From assembly GCA_020025375.1 (NCBI GenBank), contig JAHHSF010000004.1, positions 1-23,330 on the forward strand: a stretch of DNA of 23,330 bases, written 5' to 3'. Each line of letters opens with the position of its first letter. The stretch's first letter is position 1. The notes under the pieces are model-generated. The model had not been told where the DNA came from. It ran no database searches and was given only the letters and a program-made list of their open reading frames with translations. Both the position numbers and the translations under genes were made by a program. The stretch comes from Oscillospiraceae bacterium. GTDB taxonomy: Bacteria > Bacillota > Clostridia > Oscillospirales > Oscillospiraceae. Below are positions 7,598-15,541 of this stretch, in pieces.

Positions 7598-8443
7598 TTA
7601 GCCCATGGCCTGGGAGCTTAGCTCGTTGGCCTCTTCCATAAAGGTCTTGAAGCTGTCGTCGGCCTTCAGGTCGGCGATGGTCTTGTTGATGGAGTCCATC
7701 AGGCCTTTGGGGTCGCCGTCGGCCACCCAGACACAGGGCAGGCCCACGGAGCCAAGCTCGATGCCTTCCACGATGGCCAGCTCGGGGTTGGACTCGGCGT
7801 ATTTCACAGCCACGGCACCGTCCAGCACCACCGCGTCGCACTTGTCATAGACCAGCTGGTTGATGAGGTCGCCCACATTGGCCAGAAGGATGGCATTGGC
7901 GCCGGTCATGTGGATGGGAGCGATCTCCTCATTCTCGCCGGTGACAATGAGGGCCTTATTGGTGCCGGTCTGAGCGCCCACGTTCTTTCCGGTAAAGTCC
8001 TCCATGCTCTTGTACTGGTCCAGATTGGCCTTTTTCACCACCACCATGGGAGGCAGGTCCTCATAGTAGGGGTCGGAGCCGTCGGCGGCGGCCTCACGGT
8101 CGGGGGTGGACTCCATGTCAGCGATGACGAAATCGCACTTGCCCTGAGCCATCAGGGTCAGCAGGTTATCGAAGCTCATGTCCACAATCTCCAGCTCTGC
8201 GCCCATGTCCTCAGCGATCTGATACGCCAGGGAAACATCCAGGCCAACAATCTTGTCCTCGCCGTTTTCCAGGATGTGGAACTCATAGGGGGGGTAGTCG
8301 GCGGAGGTGCCGAAGATCAGCTTCTTGGGCGCCTCGGAGGGGTCGCCGGTGGGAGTGGTGGTAGGCTCGGTGCCGCCGGAACAGGCGGTAAGCAGGGACA
8401 GGCTCATCACGAGGCCCAGGGCCAACGCTATCATCTTTTTCAT
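7598..8443 (-). CDS. Polar amino-acid ABC transporter substrate-binding lipoprotein, importer 1
   Basis: This 281-residue extracellular, lipid-anchored solute-binding protein of family 3 (SBP_bac_3) captures the amino acid and delivers it to the permease. The signal peptide ends in the lipobox LLTAC, with Cys21 as lipidation site. A Thr/Pro/Ser-rich linker (about 22-38) follows. The ligand domain starts LIFGTSADYPPYEF (42-55), followed by GLDVSLAYQIAEDMG and MAQGKCDFVIADMESTPDRE, which are standard landmarks. The C-terminus ends cleanly. GAGGAG lies about 8 bp upstream of the ATG at 8443. It is the first gene of the operon, under a good promoter, and is followed by a stem-loop before the permease gene. 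Confidence 0.94.
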   Translation of the reverse strand: MKKMIALALGLVMSLSLLTACSGGTEPTTTPTGDPSEAPKKLIFGTSADYPPYEFHILENGEDKIVGLDVSLAYQIAEDMGAELEIVDMSFDNLLTLMAQGKCDFVIADMESTPDREAAADGSDPYYEDLPPMVVVKKANLDQYKSMEDFTGKNVGAQTGTNKALIVTGENEEIAPIHMTGANAILLANVGDLINQLVYDKCDAVVLDGAVAVKYAESNPELAIVEGIELGSVGLPCVWVADGDPKGLMDSINKTIADLKADDSFKTFMEEANELSSQAMG

Positions 8444-8491
8444 GTCGTTCTCTCCTCATAATTGGTTTTGCGCTTTGCTTTTGTAACTATG

Positions 8492-8520
8492 AGTATACAC
8501 TATATTCATTATAAATGCAA
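8492..8520 (-). promoter_or_regulatory. Promoter of amino-acid importer 1 operon
   Basis: On the minus strand, TTGCAT (8515-8520) and TATACT (8492-8497) are 17 bp apart in an AT-rich patch. The leader is only about 40 nt, which leaves no room for a T-box or amino-acid riboswitch. Confidence 0.7.
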
Positions 8521-8630
8521 TATTTATTCATAAGGCATTTTGCACAAAGAGTTGCTGCCTTTCCCTTCTCCATTTAACGCTTTCATAATACAAGGCTTAA
8601 AAACAGAGGTTTTTTTCTTTTTTAAGGCAG

Positions 8631-8664
8631 AAAAACGCACGGAGCCTATAGGCTCCGTGCGTTT
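8631..8664 (-). terminator. Intrinsic terminator after oppA
   Basis: A perfect 14-bp stem (8633-8646 with 8651-8664) with loop TATA lies 24 bp after the oppA stop. On the minus strand it is followed by TTTTT. It ends oppA transcription and insulates the amino-acid importer downstream. Confidence 0.92.
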
Positions 8665-8688
8665 GGTTGGCTGTATTCGAATGAATAA

Positions 8689-10488
8689 TTAGCCCTTGCT
8701 GGTGTAGGCAAAGAAGAAGTAGCCCAGGGGGGTGTAGTAGAGGCCCTGGATGTCGTCCTTCAGCATATACTTCTGGGTGTAGAAGTAGATGGGGCCCAAA
8801 GCCCAATCCTTGCCGATGATAAGGTCCTCGGCCTCGTGGAACGCGGCCATGCGCTCGGCGGGATCGGTGGTGTTCTTGGCGGTGTCGATGGCGGCGTCAT
8901 ACTCGGGGTTGGAGTACTGAGCGTCGTTGTTGCCGCCGTCGGTGTACCACATATCCAGGAAGGAGCAGGGATCGTTGTAGTCGGCAATCCAGCCGTTGCG
9001 GGCGATCTGATAGTCGCCGTTCTTACGGGTCTCCAGGAAGGCGGCCCACTCCTGGTTGTCCAGCTTGACGTCTACGCCCAGGCCTTCCTTCCACATGCTC
9101 TGCAGGGCCTCGCCCACGGCCTTGTGGCTGTCAGAGGTGTTGTAGAGATAGGTGACGGTGGGGAAGGTGGAGCGGTCGGTGTAGCCAGCCTCGTCCAGCA
9201 GCCGGTTCGCCTCTTCCAGGTTCTTCTTGTAAATCTCCTCGGTGGTGGGAGCCTCCCAGTAGTCGCCGCCGTTGATACGGAAGTCGGAACCGGCGCCCTC
9301 GGCATCATAAATACCGCCGGGCACGAAGCCGGTGGCGGGGACCTGGCCGGCCTGGGTCACGTTATCAACGATATACTGGCTGTCCATGGCCAGGGTAAAG
9401 GCCTTACGCACGCGCCAATCGTCGAAGGGAGCCTTCTCCACATTGTAGCAGACATAGTAGGTGCCGATATAGTCCATGATCTTCATCTCGCCGGAGGCGA
9501 TGAGGGCGGGGAGCTCATCAACGGGCACTTCCTCGATGAACTGCAGGTCGCCGGCGTTGTAAGCGGTGAGCATGGCATTGTCGTTATCCATCAGCATGAA
9601 GGTGATGGTGTCGGGGCCAAGGTTCTCGTAGTCATAGTACTCGGGGTTCTTCTCCATGACAATCTTGGCATTGTTCTCCCACTGGATCATCTTATAAGCG
9701 CCGTTGGACATATAGGTCTCGGGCTTAAAGGTCCACTGGTCGCCGTTGGCCTCGATGATGTCCTGCCGGACAGGCAAGGTGGAGGGGAAGGCACAGATTT
9801 CCAGGAAATAGGGGCAGTCGTTCTTCAGAGTGACCACGAAGGTCTTCTCATCGGGAGCGGAGACGGCCAGCAGGCTGGGGTCGTACTCCATCACGTCCAC
9901 CTCGGTCTCCTCACCGGTTTCCTCGTTCTTGACCACCTTCTTCTCACCGGTGGCCTTGCCGGCCTGGAACTCATCATAGCCCTTGACCATGTCAACCATG
10001 TAGCAGTAATCGGCACCGGTCAGGGGGTTGGCCAGACGCTGCCAGGAATAGACGAAATCCTGAGCGGTAACAGGCTTGCCATCCCACCACTTGATGCCGT
10101 CACGCAGGTGGAAGGTGTAGGTAACGGTACCGTCGTCATTCTTGGTGATGTCCCACTTCTCGGCCTGGCCGGGGGCCAGCTTGGCGGTGTTGGCGGTGCC
10201 GTCAGAGCCGTTGGCCTCAGTGCCGGCGTCGGCCCACTTCACCAGACCCTCAAACATATGCTGGGTCATGATAGCGCCGTCCACAGCGGAGTTCAAAGCG
10301 GGGTCAATGGTCTGGGGCTGAGAAGCGATACACACGCTCAGGTTATAAGGCTCGTTGGAGGGAGCCTGGCTGGGGGGATTCTGGCTGGGAGCCTCACTGG
10401 GCTTGGTGCCGCCGCCGCAACCGGCGAACACACCAAAGCACATGGCGGAAGCCAGCAACAGAGACAGGGTCTTCTTCATGTTGTTCAT
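8689..10488 (-). CDS. oppA: Oligopeptide ABC transporter substrate-binding lipoprotein OppA
   Basis: This 599-residue solute-binding protein of family 5 (SBP_bac_5) is anchored outside the membrane and captures oligopeptides. The signal peptide has the lipobox FAGC, with Cys24 as lipidation site, then a Pro/Ser linker. Family landmarks include IDPALNSAVDGA, a YTFHLRDGIKWWDGKPVT-type segment, and FVYSWQRLANP. Length suits OppA. Two Met codons start the gene; the ATG at 10488 (MNNMKK) is chosen because AGGAGG lies 9 bp upstream. The N-terminal extension in the same frame has no ribosome site. It lies after oppF rather than first in the locus, with its own promoter and a strong terminator, so it is probably made in excess over the membrane complex. 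Peptide specificity is unknown. Confidence 0.94.
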   Translation of the reverse strand: MNNMKKTLSLLLASAMCFGVFAGCGGGTKPSEAPSQNPPSQAPSNEPYNLSVCIASQPQTIDPALNSAVDGAIMTQHMFEGLVKWADAGTEANGSDGTANTAKLAPGQAEKWDITKNDDGTVTYTFHLRDGIKWWDGKPVTAQDFVYSWQRLANPLTGADYCYMVDMVKGYDEFQAGKATGEKKVVKNEETGEETEVDVMEYDPSLLAVSAPDEKTFVVTLKNDCPYFLEICAFPSTLPVRQDIIEANGDQWTFKPETYMSNGAYKMIQWENNAKIVMEKNPEYYDYENLGPDTITFMLMDNDNAMLTAYNAGDLQFIEEVPVDELPALIASGEMKIMDYIGTYYVCYNVEKAPFDDWRVRKAFTLAMDSQYIVDNVTQAGQVPATGFVPGGIYDAEGAGSDFRINGGDYWEAPTTEEIYKKNLEEANRLLDEAGYTDRSTFPTVTYLYNTSDSHKAVGEALQSMWKEGLGVDVKLDNQEWAAFLETRKNGDYQIARNGWIADYNDPCSFLDMWYTDGGNNDAQYSNPEYDAAIDTAKNTTDPAERMAAFHEAEDLIIGKDWALGPIYFYTQKYMLKDDIQGLYYTPLGYFFFAYTSKG

Positions 10489-10617
10489 TGCAAAGTACCT
10501 CCTACTCATTTTGTATCATACCGCTGACCACGGGTGTGTGGCTGCGTGACACACAAAGCTGATCGTCCTCTTCCACTGGGAGACGGTAGGGAAAATCTGC
10601 CCTCCCGGCTTGGAAGT
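10489..10617 (-). promoter_or_regulatory. Structured 5' leader of oppA
   Basis: The roughly 129-nt leader can fold into two stem-loops. One is near the 5' end (outer CTTCCA/TGGAAG at 10570-10575 and 10611-10616, inner GGGAG/CTCCC). A smaller one has TGTGTG/CACACA arms (10535-10540, 10550-10555). It matches no riboswitch class I recognise; it may simply protect the mRNA 5' end. Confidence 0.35.
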
Positions 10618-10623
10618 GGTGAC

Positions 10624-10652
10624 ATTGTACCACCTTCAACGGTGGCTGTAAA
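10624..10652 (-). promoter_or_regulatory. Promoter of oppA, with a dyad in the spacer
   Basis: On the minus strand, TTTACA (10647-10652) and TACAAT (10624-10629) are exactly 17 bp apart. The spacer holds an inverted repeat, CCACC-N6-GGTGG (10630-10645), that could be a repressor site. This gives oppA transcription separate from oppBCDF. Confidence 0.7.
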
Positions 10653-10740
10653 GAGCAAATGTTACAATTTTGTTAAGCGGCGACACTTTTTCACAGCAAA
10701 TAGATAAATTATTCCAGTTATATCCAAATTTTGCGCCAAA

Positions 10741-10830
10741 TCAGCCCCGGCTGACAGTAGACCGATACCCTCTCCCTATTGGGAGAGGGTATCGGTAGCT
10801 AGAGCAGTTGTCCGCCGATGGCGGACAACT
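10741..10830. repeat. Three stacked perfect inverted repeats between oppF and oppA
   Basis: Downstream of oppF lie three stem-loops in a row: 11 bp with a 3-nt loop (10806-10816/10820-10830), 16 bp with a 4-nt loop (10761-10776/10781-10796), and 6 bp with a 2-nt loop (10741-10746/10749-10754). None is followed by a proper U-run on either strand, so they are not textbook terminators. They may end oppBCDF transcripts by another route or protect the 3' end from exonucleases. Confidence 0.75.
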
Positions 10831-10849
10831 TAAGTTTGCAAAGAAGGAT

Positions 10850-11920
10850 TTACTGCTCCAACAAATGGCACGCCGCATAATGTCCGGGCCCATACTCTTT
10901 AAAGGCGGGAACCTCCTGACGGCACTTTTGGGTGGCGTAGGGGCAACGGGTATGGAACCGGCAGCCCGAGGGGGGATTCATGGGAGAGGGAATATCGCCC
11001 TCCAGGATGATGCGCTGACGGGTCTTGGAAACCTTGGGGTCGGGGATGGGCACGGCGGAGAGCAGAGTTTTGGTATAGGGGTGGATGGGGTGCTTATTGA
11101 GCTCGTAGCTCTCGGCCAGCTCCACCATGTTGCCCAGATACATGACGCCGATGCGGTTGGAGATATGGCGCACCACAGAAAGGTCGTGGGCAATGAAAAG
11201 ATAGGTGAGACCCATCTCGTTCTGCATATCCTCCAGCATATTCACCACCTGGGACTGGATGGACACGTCCAGGGCGGAGATTGGCTCGTCACAGACGATG
11301 AACTCGGGCCGGACGGCCAGGGCCCGGGCGATGCCCACCCGCTGCTGCTGGCCGCCGGAAAATTCGTGGGGATAGCGGTTGGCGTGCTCGGTGTTCAGGC
11401 CTACCCGGCCGAGCAGCTCCTTGATGCGGTCAGCGCGCTCGGCCTTGCTCCCGGCCAGCTTATGAATGTCGATGGCCTCGCCGATAATCTCGCCCACCGT
11501 CATACGGGGATCCAGAGAGGCGGAGGGGTCCTGAAAAATAATCTGCATCTTCCGGCGGTAGGGGAGCATATCCACAGCCTTTGGCTTGGGGACATGGATG
11601 CGGGTCATCTGCTCCTTCTCCACGGGCTTGCCGTCCTTGCCGGTCACGGTGATGAGCTTCTTCTCAAAGGGGTCCTTCCCTTCGTAGATGGTCTGCCCGT
11701 CATAGATGATCTTGCCGGAGGTAGGCTCGTGCAGGCGGAGGATGGTACGGCCGGTGGTGGTCTTACCACAGCCGGACTCGCCCACCAGGCCCAGGGTCTC
11801 ACCCTTATTGATCGAAAAGGAGACGTTCTCCACGGCCTGGACACCGGGACCCTTCATTCCCTTTACGCGAAAGTACTTTTTCAGGTTCTGGACTTCCAGA
11901 AGCACTTTATTCTCAGACAT
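10850..11920 (-). CDS. oppF: Oligopeptide ABC transporter ATP-binding protein OppF
   Basis: This 356-residue ATPase is one of two in the Opp heterodimer. Motifs are Walker A GESGCGKT (47-54), Q-loop Gln130 in IIFQDPSASLDPRMT, signature FSGGQ (187-191), Walker B FIVCDEP (207-213) and the switch His in LFIAHDLSVVRH. The C-terminal oligopeptide-transporter domain carries GCRFHTRCPYATQKC with the usual cysteines. There is an extra segment of about 35 residues (about 82-117) between Walker A and the Q-loop, containing TGKDGKPVEKEQ. Its start overlaps the oppD stop by 8 bp, and GGAGAGGAGG precedes the ATG at 11920. Last gene of oppBCDF; a hairpin cluster follows. Confidence 0.94.
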   Translation of the reverse strand: MSENKVLLEVQNLKKYFRVKGMKGPGVQAVENVSFSINKGETLGLVGESGCGKTTTGRTILRLHEPTSGKIIYDGQTIYEGKDPFEKKLITVTGKDGKPVEKEQMTRIHVPKPKAVDMLPYRRKMQIIFQDPSASLDPRMTVGEIIGEAIDIHKLAGSKAERADRIKELLGRVGLNTEHANRYPHEFSGGQQQRVGIARALAVRPEFIVCDEPISALDVSIQSQVVNMLEDMQNEMGLTYLFIAHDLSVVRHISNRIGVMYLGNMVELAESYELNKHPIHPYTKTLLSAVPIPDPKVSKTRQRIILEGDIPSPMNPPSGCRFHTRCPYATQKCRQEVPAFKEYGPGHYAACHLLEQ

Positions 11921-12962
11921 TCTCGGCGCCCTCCTCTCCCTTGGATTGCTTTAGACGCTCCTGCACCCGCAACCAGCAGGCGGAGCGGTGGCCCTCGCCA
12001 ATTTCCACGTAGGGGGGCATCTTCTGCAGGCAGATCTTCATGCAGCTCTCGCACCGGGGAGCGAAGGGACAGCCCTCGGGGGGATTGAGCATATCTACGG
12101 GAGTGCCCTCGATGGGGATGAGCCGCTCATGCTCCTCGGCGTCCACACGGGGCATGGAGCGGAGGAGACCCAGAGTGTAGGGGTGGCTGGGCTGATAGAA
12201 GATATCGTTCACGGGGCCCTGCTCCACAATTTTGCCGGCGTACATGACGCTGACCTTGTCACAAATCTCGGCCACCACGCCCAGGTTATGGGTGATGAAG
12301 ATAATGCCCATGTGGGTCTTCTTCTGCAGGCTCTTCATAAGCTCCAGGATTTGGGCCTGGATGGTCACGTCCAGAGCAGTCGTGGGCTCGTCGGCGATGA
12401 GAAGCTTGGGGTGACAGATGAGGCCCATGGCAATCATCACGCGCTGGCGCATACCGCCGGAGAACTCATGGGGGTACTGCTTCATCCGCTTGGCCACATT
12501 GTTGATACCCACCAGTTCCAGCATCTCCATGGCCCGTTTGGCGGCCTCGTCCTTGGAGATGGATTTGTCGTGGGCCCGGAGGGCCTCTATGAGCTGGTCG
12601 CCGATGGTGTAGACCGGGTTTAGGCTGGTCATGGGGTTCTGGAAAATCATGGCTACCTTGGAGCCGCGGAACTTTGCCATCTCGTCCTTGCTCTTGGCCA
12701 GCACGTCCTCACCCTCAAAGGTGATGGAGCCGCCCACCACCTTGCCGGGGGACTGGAGCAGGCCCATGATGGAGTAGGCCTCCTGGCTCTTGCCGGAACC
12801 GGACTCACCCACAATGCCCATGACCTCGTCATAGTCCAGGGTATAGCTGATGCCACCCACTGCCTTCACCTCGCCGGCGGGGGTGAAAAAGGAGACGTGA
12901 AGGTCCTTGACCTCCAGGAGGGGACCGTCTTTCTTCTGAATCTGGATATTCTCTTTGTTCAT
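11913..12962 (-). CDS. oppD: Oligopeptide ABC transporter ATP-binding protein OppD
   Basis: This 349-residue ATPase partners OppF in powering peptide import. Motifs are Walker A GESGSGKS (52-59), Q-loop Gln108 in MIFQNPMTSLNP, signature FSGGM (167-171, the variant usual in OppD), Walker B LLIADEP (187-193) and switch His in IFITHNLGVVAE. The C-terminal Cys-rich domain shows PEGCPFAPRCESC. The ATG at 12962 has a strong AAAGGAGGAG 6 bp upstream. It sits 17 bp after oppC and overlaps oppF by 8 bp, so all four membrane and ATPase genes are one transcript. Confidence 0.95.
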   Translation of the reverse strand: MNKENIQIQKKDGPLLEVKDLHVSFFTPAGEVKAVGGISYTLDYDEVMGIVGESGSGKSQEAYSIMGLLQSPGKVVGGSITFEGEDVLAKSKDEMAKFRGSKVAMIFQNPMTSLNPVYTIGDQLIEALRAHDKSISKDEAAKRAMEMLELVGINNVAKRMKQYPHEFSGGMRQRVMIAMGLICHPKLLIADEPTTALDVTIQAQILELMKSLQKKTHMGIIFITHNLGVVAEICDKVSVMYAGKIVEQGPVNDIFYQPSHPYTLGLLRSMPRVDAEEHERLIPIEGTPVDMLNPPEGCPFAPRCESCMKICLQKMPPYVEIGEGHRSACWLRVQERLKQSKGEEGAENV

Positions 12963-12979
12963 AACTGTCTCCTCCTTTC

Positions 12980-14299
12980 TTATTTCTTCAGACGGGGGTC
13001 AAGCGCGTCGCGCAGGCCGTCGCCGAACAGGTTAAAGCACAGGATCATCAGGCTGAGGATCACCGCGGGGAAAAGGAGGCGGTAGGGGTAGCTGATGATG
13101 CCTTTCAGGGCGTCGGTACACATGGAGCCCAGGCTGGTCATGGGGGCGGAAACGCCCACGCCCAGGTAGGAGAGGAAGCTCTCCAGGAAGATGGCGGAGG
13201 GAATCTGCAGGAAGGTAGTGGTCACAATCTGGCCAATGCAGTTGGGAAGCAGGTGGCGGCGGATGATGCGCCCGCCCTTAGCGCCCAGGGCCTTGGCGGC
13301 AGTAACGTACTCCTGCTCCTTGAGCTGGATGATCTGGCCGCGGATGATGCGGCTCATGGTAACCCAGTACAGCAGGCCAAAAGCGATGAACATGGCGATG
13401 AGCTTGGTACCCAGGGAGCTGATGGCGATGGCCAGCAAAGTGCCCTGGTGGTTGTCGGCGTAGGCCAGGAGGGTCTCGTTGAGCACCACCGAGATGAGCA
13501 GGATAACCAAGACCTCGGGCATGGCGTAGATGACGTCCACGATACGTTGCATGATGGCGTCCACACGGCCGCCGCAGTAGCCGGAGATAGAGCCGTACAG
13601 GGCACCGATGACCAGCACCAGCAGGGCGGCCAGCATACCCACCAGGATGGAGACCCGGGAACCCACCATGACCCGGACCATGATGTCACGGCCAAAGCCG
13701 TCGGTGCCAAAGACATGGGGGAAGACGGACTCGCCGTTGGCCTTCCGCTCCAGCTCGGCAAAAGAGTAGCCAAAGGGGCGAGCCTTGGCGCCAATCTCCA
13801 CCAGGGCTTGCTCCATGGTAAGCTTGCCCTCGCCGTTGTCGCCGGCCTTGGCCTTAGCCCGGATGACGGCCAGCTCCCTGGGGCTGAGCGTCTTCCCCTG
13901 GGCGGCGGCTTCCGCCTCCGCCTTGGCCACGGCTTCCTCGGGACTCATACCGGCCGCGGCCACCATTTCTTTGGCCTTGACCTGGTCTTCATAGGAATAG
14001 TGCCAGGGGTGCATGTTCTCGGAGCCTTTGTTGAACTCCTCATAGCCGTAGGGGACCACCACAGGGCCCAGGAAGGCAAAGAGGAAGATGAGCACAAGGA
14101 TACCGGCGGCCACCATGGCCACCTTATTCTTTCTCAGCCGGCGCCAGGCATCCGCCCAATAGCCCACGCTCTTCCGGTCAGCGATAAAGTTGGCCTTTTC
14201 GGTGGCGTCGGCGGAGTCAAAGTCGCCGGGGGTATAGTTGTTCCAATCCAGGATATCATCAATATCTGGCTGCAGGGAGCCAAAACGAGCTTTATTCAT
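12980..14299 (-). CDS. oppC: Oligopeptide ABC transporter permease OppC, with a long extracellular insertion
   Basis: This 439-residue inner-membrane permease pairs with OppB. A cytoplasmic N-terminus with the OppC_N-type pattern (YWADAWRRLRKNKVA, 48-61) leads to the first membrane segment (about 61-83). The core domain has HVFGTDGFGRD (195-205), several membrane segments (about 216-238, 262-278, 300-318, 405-425) and the EAA loop EYVTAAKALGAKGGR onward (330-353). It ends GLRDALDPRLKK, the typical OppC finish. It is much longer than the usual roughly 300 residues because about 95 Ala-, Glu- and Lys-rich residues (about 100-195) lie between the first membrane segment and the GTD motif. The insertion should face outside. 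It starts 3 bp after oppB, with GGGAGG upstream. Confidence 0.94.
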   Translation of the reverse strand: MNKARFGSLQPDIDDILDWNNYTPGDFDSADATEKANFIADRKSVGYWADAWRRLRKNKVAMVAAGILVLIFLFAFLGPVVVPYGYEEFNKGSENMHPWHYSYEDQVKAKEMVAAAGMSPEEAVAKAEAEAAAQGKTLSPRELAVIRAKAKAGDNGEGKLTMEQALVEIGAKARPFGYSFAELERKANGESVFPHVFGTDGFGRDIMVRVMVGSRVSILVGMLAALLVLVIGALYGSISGYCGGRVDAIMQRIVDVIYAMPEVLVILLISVVLNETLLAYADNHQGTLLAIAISSLGTKLIAMFIAFGLLYWVTMSRIIRGQIIQLKEQEYVTAAKALGAKGGRIIRRHLLPNCIGQIVTTTFLQIPSAIFLESFLSYLGVGVSAPMTSLGSMCTDALKGIISYPYRLLFPAVILSLMILCFNLFGDGLRDALDPRLKK

Positions 14300-14302
14300 G
14301 TT

Positions 14303-15241
14303 TTAGTTGCCTCCCTTGGTGAGATTGATGCGGGGATCGACGACCTTATACAGCAGGTCCACGATCAGGTTCATCACGATGATAAAAGCCGCCAGGAAAA
14401 TGGTGGTTCCCATGATGAGGGGGTAGTCACGGTTCTGGATGGACTGAACGAAATAACGGCCCAGGCCGGGAATAGTGAACACAGTCTCCACCACGAAGCC
14501 GCCGCAGAGGGTAAATGCAATCTGGGGACCCAGATAGGTCAGCACGGGAATCAGAGCGTTGCGCAGGGCGTGTTTAAAGACAATGGCGGGGGTAGCCAGA
14601 CCCTTGGCCCGGGCGGTTTTGATGTACTCCTGGCCCAGAGCGTCCAGCATGGAGGTGCGGGACTGCCGGGCGATATAACACATGGGGTAGAAGCCCAGGG
14701 CCAGACAGGGCATAATGTAACACGCGAAGCCCCCCGCCGAGTCAAAGACCGTTGGTAAAATATTCAGTTTGGTGGCAAAGGTATGGAGCAGCATAGTCGC
14801 CACCACGAAGGAGGGCAGGGAGATGCCCATGGTACAAATGATTCGCAACAGGCTGTCCGCCCATTTGCCGCGGTTATAAGCGGCGATGCAACCCAAGGTC
14901 ACGCCCACCAGGACGGCCCAGCCCAGGGAAATGCCGCCGATTTTGGCGGAGGTGGGGAACATCTCCTTAATAATGTCCACCACGGGCTTGTTCTTGATGG
15001 TCTTGATGGACACACCCAGGTCGCCCTTCGCCAAGTTGCCCATGTACTTGGCAAACTGGACGCTCTTAGGCTGGTTCAGGCCATATTTCTCATTTAAGGC
15101 CTCCTGCACCGCCAGAGGGGGGTTCTTCTCCGACAGCCAAGGGTTGCCGGGAACCGCATTCATCAGGAAAAATGTGAGCAGAGCCACCATAAAGACGGTG
15201 AGCACGGCCATCAAAATGCGTTTTGCTAAGTACTTTGCCAT
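14303..15241 (-). CDS. oppB: Oligopeptide ABC transporter permease OppB
   Basis: This 312-residue inner-membrane permease forms the translocation channel with OppC. It begins MAKYLAKRILMAVLTVFMVAL, as OppB/DppB proteins do, with the first membrane segment about 8-28. The large first external loop contains NEKYGLNQPKS and KGDLGVSI (about 50-79). The EAA loop is EYIKTARAKGLATPA onward (205-232), and the end DPRINL is typical. The ATG at 15241 is chosen by family length and this N-terminus; its ribosome site (GGGATGTGAAG) is weak. A TTG at 15280 in the same frame is possible but adds an atypical N-terminus. It is the first gene of oppBCDF. Confidence 0.93.
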   Translation of the reverse strand: MAKYLAKRILMAVLTVFMVALLTFFLMNAVPGNPWLSEKNPPLAVQEALNEKYGLNQPKSVQFAKYMGNLAKGDLGVSIKTIKNKPVVDIIKEMFPTSAKIGGISLGWAVLVGVTLGCIAAYNRGKWADSLLRIICTMGISLPSFVVATMLLHTFATKLNILPTVFDSAGGFACYIMPCLALGFYPMCYIARQSRTSMLDALGQEYIKTARAKGLATPAIVFKHALRNALIPVLTYLGPQIAFTLCGGFVVETVFTIPGLGRYFVQSIQNRDYPLIMGTTIFLAAFIIVMNLIVDLLYKVVDPRINLTKGGN

Positions 15242-15303
15242 TTCTTCACATCCCAAAAAGTTTAATCTTAGAAGCGACAAAAAAGTGCTTCCCCTTTTAT
15301 TGC

Positions 15304-15325
15304 TTGAGTGACTATTTTAACTCAA
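15304..15325. promoter_or_regulatory. Operator-like dyad over the oppB -10 box
   Basis: The inverted repeat TTGAGT-N10-ACTCAA (15304-15309 and 15320-15325) brackets the -10 element of the oppB promoter. Two half-sites one helical turn or so apart over a -10 would suit a dimeric repressor. I cannot assign the regulator. Confidence 0.4.
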
Positions 15326-15342
15326 AAAACCCTTGTCGTCAA
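15314..15342 (-). promoter_or_regulatory. Promoter of the oppBCDF operon
   Basis: On the minus strand, TTGACG (15337-15342) and TAAAAT (15314-15319) are exactly 17 bp apart, about 70 bp before the oppB ATG. The rest of the 300-bp gap up to 15541 holds no gene I can support; a weak GC stem with a distant T-run after the acetyltransferase stop (about 15495-15541) may end that transcript. Confidence 0.75.
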
Positions 15343-15541
15343 GGGACAGACACTTTAATTTGATGGAAGCACCGTCAATTCCTGCATGTTGTATTTGAAC
15401 AAAAAACATTTTTCGCCGTTTTGTCCATGTATTCTGCGAAAAATCAAAGGCTCTCGCCCGATTCCCAGTTGAATATTTGCATAATAAAGGGCAAGGCAAT
15501 GCACCATTCACAAAAAATGCACAACCTCGCCCCTTGGGCGG

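Noticed and set aside
8444..8491. T-box or amino-acid riboswitch ahead of importer 1
   Set aside because: Only about 40 nt of leader and no stable stem.
8836..10527. 563-codon open frame on the plus strand opposite oppA
   Set aside because: Biased composition, no ribosome site or family signal; oppA on the minus strand explains the region.
13253..14758. 501-codon plus-strand frame spanning oppC and part of oppB
   Set aside because: It crosses two well-supported minus-strand genes and their junction and has His/Asp/Gln-rich nonsense composition.
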